Below, in pieces: positions 1 through 5,922 of a DNA stretch of 12,733 bases. The DNA is from Pseudomonadota bacterium (GTDB taxonomy: Bacteria; Pseudomonadota; Alphaproteobacteria; Rhizobiales; Xanthobacteraceae): assembly GCA_023390955.1 (NCBI GenBank), contig JAEWBW010000642.1, forward strand, positions 1-12,733. The letters run 5' to 3'. The notes under the pieces were generated by a model. That model worked only from the letters and a program-made list of their open reading frames with translations. It ran no database searches and was not told where the DNA came from. The number at the start of each line of letters is the position of its first letter. The stretch's first letter is position 1. The position numbers and the translations under genes are program-made.

Positions 1-735
1 CTCGTCCTCGCCCGCATGCGCCGGCGACAGCTCGCGCATCCAGCAATCGCCCCAGAGCGGGCATGGCAGGATCGCATGATAGCCGGGCGGCGCCTTGTCC
101 GGCAGCGTCCCCGTCCCCATCATCGCCGGCCACAAGCTGCCCGCGGGAGGCGTATCGACGCCGAGCAGCGCGAGCACGATCTGCTCCATGTCCTGCTCGA
201 GCCGTGGCAATGGGCGGTTTGGCCGCGCCATCGCGGTTGCTTGCGCGAGCTTCGCATAGTCTTCGGCAAGACCGGGAAATTGCGTGAGCACCCAGACCGC
301 CGTCTCGGCGGCGCGACGCAGGACCAGCAGATCGCGCCGGAGCGGATCGGCCTCTGCGATGGTCTCGAGGGGAGCGGCCGCGAACCACGCCGCGAGCCAG
401 CGATAGAGACTCGCGTTGAGCTCGCGGTCCGCGAAGATCGCGATGCGGTCGGGCAGGAAGATGGTGGCTGCGTCGCGGCCCGGCTGCTCGAGACGCTCGT
501 CGCCGAGGCCGATGCGTTGCCGCCAGCCGAGCCGGTGTCCCGACTTTCGCGCACCCGCGCTCGCGATCTGCACGCCGGTCTCGCCACCGAGCGCGCGGAA
601 CATCACCGCGATCCGCCCCCTCAGCTCGGACAGCGTGACCGCGTAGTCGTCATGAACCGGATAGCTTGCGGTGCCTCCGACCATCCGGTGCCAGGCGCGA
701 CCGACCGTCTCCTCCAGTTCGAGGAAGTCGAGCAT
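1..735 (-). CDS. norD: NorD, nitric oxide reductase activation protein (N-terminal part, cut by window edge)
   Basis: The frame is open from an ATG at 735 to the left edge, giving 245 residues and no stop, so the gene is partial at its 3' end. The product starts MLDFLELEETVGRAWHRMVG. NorD proteins are about 600 residues or more and carry a C-terminal von Willebrand A (VWA/MIDAS) domain, which would lie outside the window, so only the less conserved N-terminal half is visible. NorD works with the AAA+ protein NorQ to mature or insert metal into the NorCB nitric oxide reductase. The start is 10 nt after the norQ stop, with a GAGGGG-like ribosome site, so the two are co-transcribed. The identification rests mainly on position after norQ and the overall look of the N-terminus. 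Confidence 0.85.
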   Translation of the reverse strand, partial: MLDFLELEETVGRAWHRMVGGTASYPVHDDYAVTLSELRGRIAVMFRALGGETGVQIASAGARKSGHRLGWRQRIGLGDERLEQPGRDAATIFLPDRIAIFADRELNASLYRWLAAWFAAAPLETIAEADPLRRDLLVLRRAAETAVWVLTQFPGLAEDYAKLAQATAMARPNRPLPRLEQDMEQIVLALLGVDTPPAGSLWPAMMGTGTLPDKAPPGYHAILPCPLWGDCWMRELSPAHAGEDE

Positions 736-745
736 TTCTCACCCC

Positions 746-1558
746 TCACGCGATCACGGCACGCGCGACGTCGAGCAGCGCGGCCTTGACGTCGGCATCG
801 TCGGTGAGCGGTTCGATCATGCCGGCCAGCACGGCGTCGGCGATCGAAGCACCGGCCGCAATCAGCGTGGCGCAATAGACGACGAGGCGAGTCGAGACGC
901 CCTCCTCCAGATCATGGCCCTTGAGCGCGCGCAGCCGGCCGGCCAGCACGACCAGCGGGCGCACGTAGTCGGGCGCGAGCCCGCTTTCAGCGGCGACCAC
1001 CGCGATCTCCTGCTCCGGCGGCAGAAAACCGAACTCGATCGCAACAAAGCGCTGCCGCGTCGACGGCTTCAGCGCCTTGAGCAGCGTCTGGTAGCCGGGG
1101 TTATAGGAGACCACGAGCATGAAGCTGTCGGGCGCGGCGAGCTCCTCGCCGGTCCGCTCCAGCGGCAGGATGCGGCGATCGTCGGTGAGCGGATGCAGGA
1201 CGACGGTGACGTCCTTGCGCGCCTCCACTACTTCGTCGAGATAGCAGATGCCGCCTTCGCGCACCGCGCGCGTCAGCGGCCCATCGGTCCACACGGTGTC
1301 GCCGCCCTTCAGGAGGTAGCGGCCGGTGAGATCGGCGGCGGTGAGATCGTCGTGACAGGCCACCGTGTGCAGCGGCAATTTCAGCCGCGCCGCCATGTGC
1401 GCGACGAAGCGGGTCTTGCCGCAGCCGGTCGGCCCCTTCAGCAGGACCGGCAGGCGATTGCGCCAGGCGTGTTCGAACAGCACGCATTCGTTGCCGCTAG
1501 GAACATAGGCCGGCAGTGCCGGCGCGGGCGCCGTCACGGCATGCAGGGCAGTCTTCAT
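746..1558 (-). CDS. norQ: NorQ, AAA+ MoxR-type ATPase for nitric oxide reductase maturation
   Basis: 270 residues. The Walker A motif GPTGCGKT is at residues 42-49, Walker B ICYLDE at 104-109 (D108, E109), and a sensor-1-like SYNPGYQ follows, as in the NorQ/CbbQ branch of MoxR ATPases. The length is typical of NorQ. With the VWA-domain protein NorD it is thought to form a chaperone that activates NorCB, probably by loading the non-heme iron. The frame is open much further upstream, into norB. I place the start at the ATG at 1558 because it follows a GGAGAGAG ribosome site by a few bases and gives the expected N-terminus. It lies 59 nt after norB, across a strong hairpin, and 10 nt before norD. 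Confidence 0.95.
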   Translation of the reverse strand: MKTALHAVTAPAPALPAYVPSGNECVLFEHAWRNRLPVLLKGPTGCGKTRFVAHMAARLKLPLHTVACHDDLTAADLTGRYLLKGGDTVWTDGPLTRAVREGGICYLDEVVEARKDVTVVLHPLTDDRRILPLERTGEELAAPDSFMLVVSYNPGYQTLLKALKPSTRQRFVAIEFGFLPPEQEIAVVAAESGLAPDYVRPLVVLAGRLRALKGHDLEEGVSTRLVVYCATLIAAGASIADAVLAGMIEPLTDDADVKAALLDVARAVIA

Positions 1559-1583
1559 GATCTCTCTCCGAATTCCATTGGGG

Positions 1584-1610
1584 CGGCGGCCGCGACGTCC
1601 GCGGCCGCCG
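1584..1610 (-). promoter_or_regulatory. Strong GC hairpin between norB and norQ
   Basis: CGGCGGCCGCG, a 5-nt loop (ACGTC on the plus strand), then CGCGGCCGCCG form a perfect 11-bp inverted repeat made only of G and C. It starts 7 nt after the norB stop and ends 25 nt before the norQ ATG. No run of U follows it in the direction of transcription, so it is not a canonical intrinsic terminator. The likely roles are protecting the 3' end of the norCB part of the message or partially attenuating norQD. The structure is seen directly; the role is inferred. Confidence 0.7.
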
Positions 1611-1617
1611 GTCTCGC

Positions 1618-2964
1618 CTACTCGGCGGGTTGCAGCGCGGCGGGGATGGTCGCCTGCTTCTCGCGGCCCGGCACCAGCACCGCCCAGACGAACATCAGCG
1701 CGGAGATCGCGACGAACACACCGGAGCCGAGCCGGACCCAGTAGAACATCGCGAGCTGGTCCTGCACGTCCATGTAGCTCTGGCCGAGCACGCGCTGCAG
1801 GTGGACCTGGACAATGCCGGCAAACGTCAACGCGAAGGTCATCACCATCATCGCCGTGCACATGATCCAGAAGCTCGTCATCGACAGCCACTGGTTATAG
1901 GGCGCGCGTCCCTTGATCTGCGGGATCGCGTAGGCCATGACGGAAAGATTGAGCATCACATACGCGCCGAAGAAGGCGAGATGGCCGTGCGCGGCGGTGA
2001 CCTGCGTGCCGTGCGTGTAGTAGTTCACCGATGACAGCGTGTGCAGGAAGCCCCACACGCCGGCGCCGAGGAACGCCATCACCGAGCAGCCGACCGACCA
2101 CAACAGCGCAGCGCGGTTCGGATGCTTGCGGCCGGCCTTCCAAGTCATCTGCACCGTGAAGATCACCATCGTGAAGAACGGCGCCACCTCGAGCGTGGAG
2201 AACAGCGAGCCGATCCACTGCCAGTAGCCGGGCGCGCCGATCCAGTAGAAGTGATGGCCGGTGCCGAGGATGCCGGAGAACAGCGCAAGGCCGATGATCA
2301 CGTAGAGCCACTTCTCGACGACTTCGCGATCGATGCCGTTGAGCTTGATCATGAGATAGGCGAGCACGGAGGCCATGATCAGCTCCAAGACGCCCTCGAC
2401 CCAGAGATGGACGACGTACCACCAATACATCTTGTCGACCGCGAGATTGACCGGGTTGTAGAAGGCGAACAGGAAGAAGATCGCAACGCCCCACAGCCCG
2501 AACAGCAGGATGTTGGTCACCGTGGTCTTGCGTCCCTTCAGCGCCGTCATGGTGACGTTGAACAGGAACATCAGGCAGACGACGACGATGCCGACCTTGA
2601 TGATGAAGGGCTGCTCGAGGAACTCGCGGCCCTCGTGGTAGTGGAAGAGATAGCCGACCACGGCGACGCCGGCAGCGCCAAAGAACATCCAGAACTGTAT
2701 TTTCGCGAGCAGCGGGCTGAACAGCTCGTTCTCGGTTTCCTCCGGCAGGAGATAATAGGTCGCGCCCATGAAGCCGATCAGCGACCACACGATCAGCGCG
2801 TTGGTGTGGATCATCCTGACGACGTTGAACGGCAACAGCACCGACAGCGTATTGGGCAGGACGTAGATGGTTCCGGCCAGCAGGCCGAAGATCACCTGCG
2901 CCAGGAACAGGGTCAGCGCGCCGTAGAAGTACAGCATCGCGACTTTCTGGGTCTGATATTTCAT
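1618..2964 (-). CDS. norB: NorB, nitric oxide reductase catalytic subunit (cytochrome b)
   Basis: 448 residues, mostly membrane helices (12 expected in this family), of the heme-copper oxidase superfamily. It reduces 2 NO to N2O at a heme b3/non-heme iron centre in the inner membrane, with electrons from NorC. Expected metal ligands are visible: H53 in MIHTNALIVW and H328 in TAAHGHLAFFG (H326/H328 pair) for the hemes, and H186, H237, H238 plus E190 in VVHLWVEGVLE for FeB. E194 is the second conserved glutamate. The length fits a cNOR subunit (about 450-465 residues) and there is no N-terminal quinol-oxidase extension, so this is the cytochrome c-dependent form, in agreement with the adjacent norC. 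The ATG follows a purine-rich AGAGAGAA site, 34 nt after norC. Confidence 0.98.
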   Translation of the reverse strand: MKYQTQKVAMLYFYGALTLFLAQVIFGLLAGTIYVLPNTLSVLLPFNVVRMIHTNALIVWSLIGFMGATYYLLPEETENELFSPLLAKIQFWMFFGAAGVAVVGYLFHYHEGREFLEQPFIIKVGIVVVCLMFLFNVTMTALKGRKTTVTNILLFGLWGVAIFFLFAFYNPVNLAVDKMYWWYVVHLWVEGVLELIMASVLAYLMIKLNGIDREVVEKWLYVIIGLALFSGILGTGHHFYWIGAPGYWQWIGSLFSTLEVAPFFTMVIFTVQMTWKAGRKHPNRAALLWSVGCSVMAFLGAGVWGFLHTLSSVNYYTHGTQVTAAHGHLAFFGAYVMLNLSVMAYAIPQIKGRAPYNQWLSMTSFWIMCTAMMVMTFALTFAGIVQVHLQRVLGQSYMDVQDQLAMFYWVRLGSGVFVAISALMFVWAVLVPGREKQATIPAALQPAE

Positions 2965-2998
2965 CTCGGGGTTCTCTCTCTTGAAATCGAAAAGCGCG

Positions 2999-3451
2999 TC
3001 AGCCGGCCTTGTTCGGCGGCCATTCCTGGCGCTTGATCTTGCTGGTCCATTCCAGGAAGTCGGCGAGGTCGTTCAGCTCCTGGTCGGTGAGGTTGAACTG
3101 CGGCATCTGCCGCCGTCCCTCCGCGCCCGAAGGCTGCGACTGCATCCAGCCCTTCAGCGTCTCGCGTGCAGCGGCCGGATCCTCATTGCCGCCCCAGCGA
3201 TCCCAGACATTGCCGACCTCGGGCGCGAAATAGGCGCCCTCGCCCAGCAGCGTGTGGCAGTTGATGCAGGAATGCTTTTCCCAGACATGCTTGCCGCGCG
3301 CGACCGACGAGGTCAGCGTCTTCGCGTCCGTCGAGGTCGTCGCCATGTAGTAATGGCTGTGCGCCGTCAGCCCGATGAAGATGGCGAAGAAAAAGGCCGA
3401 GCCGCCGTAGAAGACGTTTCGCGCGGCCGACTTGGTCAGGCGTTCAGCCAT
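2999..3451 (-). CDS. norC: NorC, membrane-anchored cytochrome c subunit of nitric oxide reductase
   Basis: 150 residues from the ATG at 3451. An uncleaved N-terminal membrane anchor spans about residues 12-30. A single c-type heme site, CINCH, is at residues 62-66, and M116 in RRQMPQF is the likely sixth heme ligand. The protein accepts electrons from periplasmic carriers and passes them to NorB. The start is decided by AAGGA six bases before the ATG; a TTG two codons upstream directly abuts that site and is rejected. A gap of 109 nt separates it from norF and holds a Crp/Fnr-type box, so norC probably has its own promoter in addition to read-through from norEF. Confidence 0.97.
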   Translation of the reverse strand: MAERLTKSAARNVFYGGSAFFFAIFIGLTAHSHYYMATTSTDAKTLTSSVARGKHVWEKHSCINCHTLLGEGAYFAPEVGNVWDRWGGNEDPAAARETLKGWMQSQPSGAEGRRQMPQFNLTDQELNDLADFLEWTSKIKRQEWPPNKAG

Positions 3452-3528
3452 TGCCAATCCTTTTCGTTTGGAGTCGTGAGGTGAAACACTTGTGATGCTG
3501 TATCTTGCCGATCGGCGCCGGCGGGTCT

Positions 3529-3542
3529 TTGTCGCGGCGCAA
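3529..3542 (-). promoter_or_regulatory. Crp/Fnr-family (FixK/NnrR-like) box upstream of norC
   Basis: The minus strand reads TTGCGCCGCGACAA, matching the 14-bp TTG-N8-CAA architecture of FNR, FixK and NnrR sites. It is centred 84.5 nt upstream of the norC ATG. If it acts as a class II activator site near -41.5, transcription would start near 3494. A weak -10-like GATACA lies at 3504-3499, two bases off the ideal position. NnrR and FixK-type activators are known to drive nor genes in rhizobia. The box is seen directly; which regulator uses it is inferred. Confidence 0.7.
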
Positions 3543-3560
3543 TGAGCGCGGGCTTCGGCG

Positions 3561-3824
3561 TCAGATCAGCGCGACGATGGCGGAGGCGAGCCAGGCGAAC
3601 AGCAGCACGGTGACGATCCATGCGCTGACGATGCCGCGCCAGAGCGGCGGCGCGGCGCGCAGATCGAGGAAATCGAGCACGATGCGGCGGCCCTTGATCG
3701 CGGCGAAGGCAAGCAGCGCGGCATTGCCGAGCAGCGGCCGCGGCATCAACGGCGGCACCAGAATGGTCGCGAGCGCGACGCCGATCAGCAATATCCAGGT
3801 GAGGTCGAGGCGATCGGGCATCAT
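3561..3824 (-). CDS. norF: NorF, small membrane accessory protein of nitric oxide reductase
   Basis: 87 residues with three hydrophobic segments (about 8-24, 32-43 and 64-86), starting MMPDRLDLTW. The size, hydrophobicity and place directly after norE match NorF of denitrifying alphaproteobacteria, a small protein related to the cytochrome oxidase subunit IV group and needed for full NO reductase activity. The first ATG overlaps the norE stop as ATGA; a second ATG follows immediately, so initiation could be at either. NorF sequences diverge widely, so the name rests on context more than on motifs. Confidence 0.8.
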   Translation of the reverse strand: MMPDRLDLTWILLIGVALATILVPPLMPRPLLGNAALLAFAAIKGRRIVLDFLDLRAAPPLWRGIVSAWIVTVLLFAWLASAIVALI

Positions 3825-4396
3825 CGCACCAGATAGAGAATCGGGAACATGACGATCCAGACCAGGTCGACCATGTGCCAGAACGCGGCTCCGGTCTCGA
3901 CGCCGGTTATCTCGGCGCGGCGGCAGACCACCGCAAGGATGATGATACCGAGACCGACATGCAGGAGATGGAAGCCGGTCAGGAGGAAGTAGAGCGTGAA
4001 GAACGGGCTCGACTCGAGACCAGCGCCACGGCCGATCTCCCCGGCATATTCAAACAGTTTGATTGCGATGAAGAGAGCCCCGAGCGCCATGGCGCCGAGA
4101 AGCCAGCCTCGCGCCACTGGCCGCCGTTCGGCGCGCGCCGCCTTCGTCGCCCGGGCTGCCGCCCAGCCGCTGGTCACCAGCACGAGCGTGTTGAGGCCCG
4201 CGAGCGTCGAATCGAGCTCGGCCTGCCCGGCAGAAAAGACCGTTGGATTGATTGCGCGGGCGACCGCGAAGGCACCGAGAAACAGGCCGAAGGCGGCGAG
4301 CTCGCTGAAGATCAGCACCCAGATCATGGGATCGCCGGGGAGATCGTCCAAAATCCCCCAGCCGGTCCCCTGTTGTTCGCACGCGCTTGCCGACAT
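3821..4396 (-). CDS. norE: NorE, cytochrome c oxidase subunit III-like protein of the nor operon
   Basis: 191 residues with five probable membrane helices. Typical subunit III family stretches are visible, including DPMIWVLIFSELAAFGLFLG near the N-terminus, FFTLYFLLTGFHLLHVGLG in the middle, and AAFWHMVDLVWIVMFPILYL at the end. NorE is not catalytic; together with NorF it supports NO reductase activity or assembly. The ATG follows GGAAGG by three bases, and the stop overlaps norF (ATGA). It is the first gene of the operon, behind a divergent control region with two Crp/Fnr-type boxes. Confidence 0.93.
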   Translation of the reverse strand: MSASACEQQGTGWGILDDLPGDPMIWVLIFSELAAFGLFLGAFAVARAINPTVFSAGQAELDSTLAGLNTLVLVTSGWAAARATKAARAERRPVARGWLLGAMALGALFIAIKLFEYAGEIGRGAGLESSPFFTLYFLLTGFHLLHVGLGIIILAVVCRRAEITGVETGAAFWHMVDLVWIVMFPILYLVR

Positions 4397-4416
4397 CTGC
4401 CTTCCGGATCAGGACA

Positions 4417-4429
4417 CCGGCCAGCCTTA
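4417..4429 (-). promoter_or_regulatory. Tentative norE promoter (-10 and start region)
   Basis: If the box at 4452-4465 acts at -41.5, transcription starts at 4417, 21 nt before the norE ATG. The minus-strand hexamer at the matching -12 to -7 position, 4429-4424, is TAAGGC. This is a poor sigma-70 -10 sequence, as is common for activator-dependent promoters. It is inferred from geometry only. Confidence 0.35.
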
Positions 4430-4451
4430 GCTCACGCCTCCAGTTGGGAAT

Positions 4452-4465
4452 TTGTTGCAGGACAA
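4452..4465. promoter_or_regulatory. Crp/Fnr-family box, norE-proximal
   Basis: TTGTTGCAGGACAA has the 14-bp TTG-N8-CAA form. Adding one base on each side gives a TTTGT-N6-ACAAA inverted repeat. It is centred 62.5 nt upstream of the norE ATG, which leaves room for a class II promoter and a short leader. It lacks the A/C at position 4 preferred by FixK, so NnrR or another family member is as likely. It is 39 bp centre-to-centre from the second box. Confidence 0.65.
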
Positions 4466-4490
4466 ACCGCGGGATCACCGTGAAAAATGT

Positions 4491-4504
4491 TTGCGCCGAC
4501 GCAA
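4491..4504. promoter_or_regulatory. Crp/Fnr-family box, perfect dyad, proximal to the plus-strand small ORF
   Basis: TTGCGCCGACGCAA is a TTGCG-N4-CGCAA perfect inverted repeat, the best of the three boxes and a full match to the FixK-type TTG(A/C)-N6-(T/G)CAA pattern. Its centre is 66.5 nt upstream of the ATG at 4564. A class II start near 4539 would place TACGAC (4527-4532) exactly in the -10 position on the plus strand. For norE the same box would lie at about -80.5 and could assist there too. Confidence 0.7.
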
Positions 4505-4563
4505 CATCCGCTCGGCGACACCGCGCTACGACACGCTACCCCAAGGTTCCACGGAACGGAGCG

Positions 4564-4719
4564 ATGACCGACGCACAGATAGGATTGATGACCGCAACCC
4601 CCATCATCATCGCGTTCGCCATCGCGCTCCAGCGCATGGGCGTGCTGTCGACGGTGGCGACGGTCTCCGCGACCGGCCTGTCGATCGCGATCGCGGTGGT
4701 GCTGTTCACGACGCAGTAG
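4564..4719 (+). CDS. Small hydrophobic membrane protein divergent from norE (unknown function)
   Basis: 51 residues, MTDAQIGLMTATPIIIAFAI onward, ending in FTTQ. Two hydrophobic stretches (about 7-22 and 26-48) are separated by a short turn holding R24, so it is predicted as a two-helix hairpin or one long helix in the inner membrane. I do not recognise the family. It is the only plus-strand gene called. The frame is open further upstream, but the only good start is the ATG at 4564, just after a GGAG sequence; the upstream part would run through the regulatory boxes. A perfect Crp/Fnr-type dyad lies at a class II distance upstream. It could be an accessory subunit like the small membrane proteins of other respiratory oxidases. 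It could also be a chance ORF, although its coherent hydrophobicity argues against that. Confidence 0.55.
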   Translation: MTDAQIGLMTATPIIIAFAIALQRMGVLSTVATVSATGLSIAIAVVLFTTQ

Positions 4720-4731
4720 ACGCTGAAGGGT

Positions 4732-5922
4732 CTACCTTCGCTGATTATAGACGTCGATGCACACCGCCCCGAGCAGGACCAACCCTTTGATCACCTGCTG
4801 GTAGTCGATGCCGATGCCGAGGATGGACATGCCGTTGTTCATCACGCCCATGATCATGGCGCCGACCACCGCGCCGCCGACGCGCCCCACCCCGCCATAG
4901 GCCGAGGCGCCGCCGATGAAGCAGGCGGCGATGACGTCGAGCTCGAAGCCGAGACCGGCTTTCGGGGTTGCCGTGTTGAGACGCGCTGCGAAGACGAGCC
5001 CGGCGAGCGCTGCCAGCACGCCCATGTTGACGAAGGTGAGGAAGGTCAGCCGCTCGGTCTTGATGCCCGAGAGCTTGGCCGCCTTGGCGTTGCCGCCGAC
5101 CGCGTAGATCTGCCGGCCGACCACGGTGCGGCGGGTGACGAAGCCATAAAGCGCAATCAACGCACCCATGATGACAAGCACGTTGGGCAGGCCGCGATAG
5201 GTCGCGATCAGATAGGTGAAATAGAGCACCGCCAAGGCCAGCACGACGCTCTTGCCCAGGAAGAACGCATAAGGCTCGACCTCGATGCCGTGCGACAGCT
5301 CGCGCGAGCGACCCTTTGCGCTGAGATAGACCAGCGCCAGCGCCAGCAGCGCGCCGATCAGCATCGAGGTCGGATGCAGCGTGCCGACATCAGGCAGGAA
5401 TTCCGGAATGAAGCCCGAGGACAATTTCTGGAAGGTCGGCGGGAACGGCCCCAGCGACTGGCCCTGCAGTACCGCCAGCGCAAGTCCCTTGAACACGAGC
5501 ATGCCGGCCAGGGTCACGATGAAGGACGGAATGCCAAAATAGGCCACCCAATAGCCCTGCGCCGCGCCGATGGCTGCACCGAGCAGCAGGCAGGCGATGA
5601 AGGCGATGGTGTAGTCGATCTTCCAGCTCACCATCAGCACCGCGGCGACCGCGCCGATGAAGCCCGCGACTGAACCGACCGAAAGGTCGATATGGCCGGT
5701 GACGATCACCAGCAGCATGCCGAGCGCCATGATCACGATGTAGCTGTTCTGCAGCACCAGATTGGTGAGGTTGAGCGGCTGCAGCAGCGTGCCGCCGGTC
5801 ATGACCTGGAAGAACAGCATGATCGCGATCAGCGACATCAGCATGCCGTAATTGCGCAAATTGTTCTTGATGAAGCTGCCGCTGCGGCGCTCCTCGGGCA
5901 GCGACACCGTCTTGTCGGTCAT
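4732..5922 (-). CDS. gguB: GguB, sugar ABC transporter permease (multiple monosaccharide type)
   Basis: 396 residues, strongly hydrophobic with about ten membrane segments, of the BPD_transp_2 family (RbsC/XylH/MmsB type). The family motif is seen in GHIDLSVGSVAGFIGAVAA (about residues 76-94), along with the cytoplasmic EAA-like stretch GGNAKAAKLSGIKTERL and a C-terminal GGASAYGGVGRVGGAVVGA. It forms the membrane channel for sugars delivered by ChvE, powered by GguA. The ATG overlaps the gguA stop (ATGA) and is preceded by GGAGG. Its TAG stop lies 12 nt from the end of the convergent small ORF. The closest named relatives I recall are GguB of Agrobacterium and MmsB. Confidence 0.92.
   Translation of the reverse strand: MTDKTVSLPEERRSGSFIKNNLRNYGMLMSLIAIMLFFQVMTGGTLLQPLNLTNLVLQNSYIVIMALGMLLVIVTGHIDLSVGSVAGFIGAVAAVLMVSWKIDYTIAFIACLLLGAAIGAAQGYWVAYFGIPSFIVTLAGMLVFKGLALAVLQGQSLGPFPPTFQKLSSGFIPEFLPDVGTLHPTSMLIGALLALALVYLSAKGRSRELSHGIEVEPYAFFLGKSVVLALAVLYFTYLIATYRGLPNVLVIMGALIALYGFVTRRTVVGRQIYAVGGNAKAAKLSGIKTERLTFLTFVNMGVLAALAGLVFAARLNTATPKAGLGFELDVIAACFIGGASAYGGVGRVGGAVVGAMIMGVMNNGMSILGIGIDYQQVIKGLVLLGAVCIDVYNQRR

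Noticed and set aside
671..1744. Plus-strand open frame of about 357 codons antisense to norQ
   Set aside because: It is a shadow of norQ, with no ribosome site and no recognisable domain.
1559..1891. N-terminal extension of NorQ into norB
   Set aside because: The extra residues are translated from the norB coding sequence and the hairpin. The ATG at 1558 has a good ribosome site and gives the usual NorQ length.
2041..3036. Long open frame on the plus strand antisense to norB and the end of norC
   Set aside because: It is the complement of two clearly identified genes, has a composition typical of antisense frames in GC-rich DNA (rich in R, H, D, E), and shows no family motif.
4725..4739. 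GAAGG-GTCTA-CCTTC inverted repeat between the convergent small ORF and gguB as a terminator
   Set aside because: The stem is only five base pairs, it overlaps the gguB stop, and there is no T-run on either side, so it is too weak to call.
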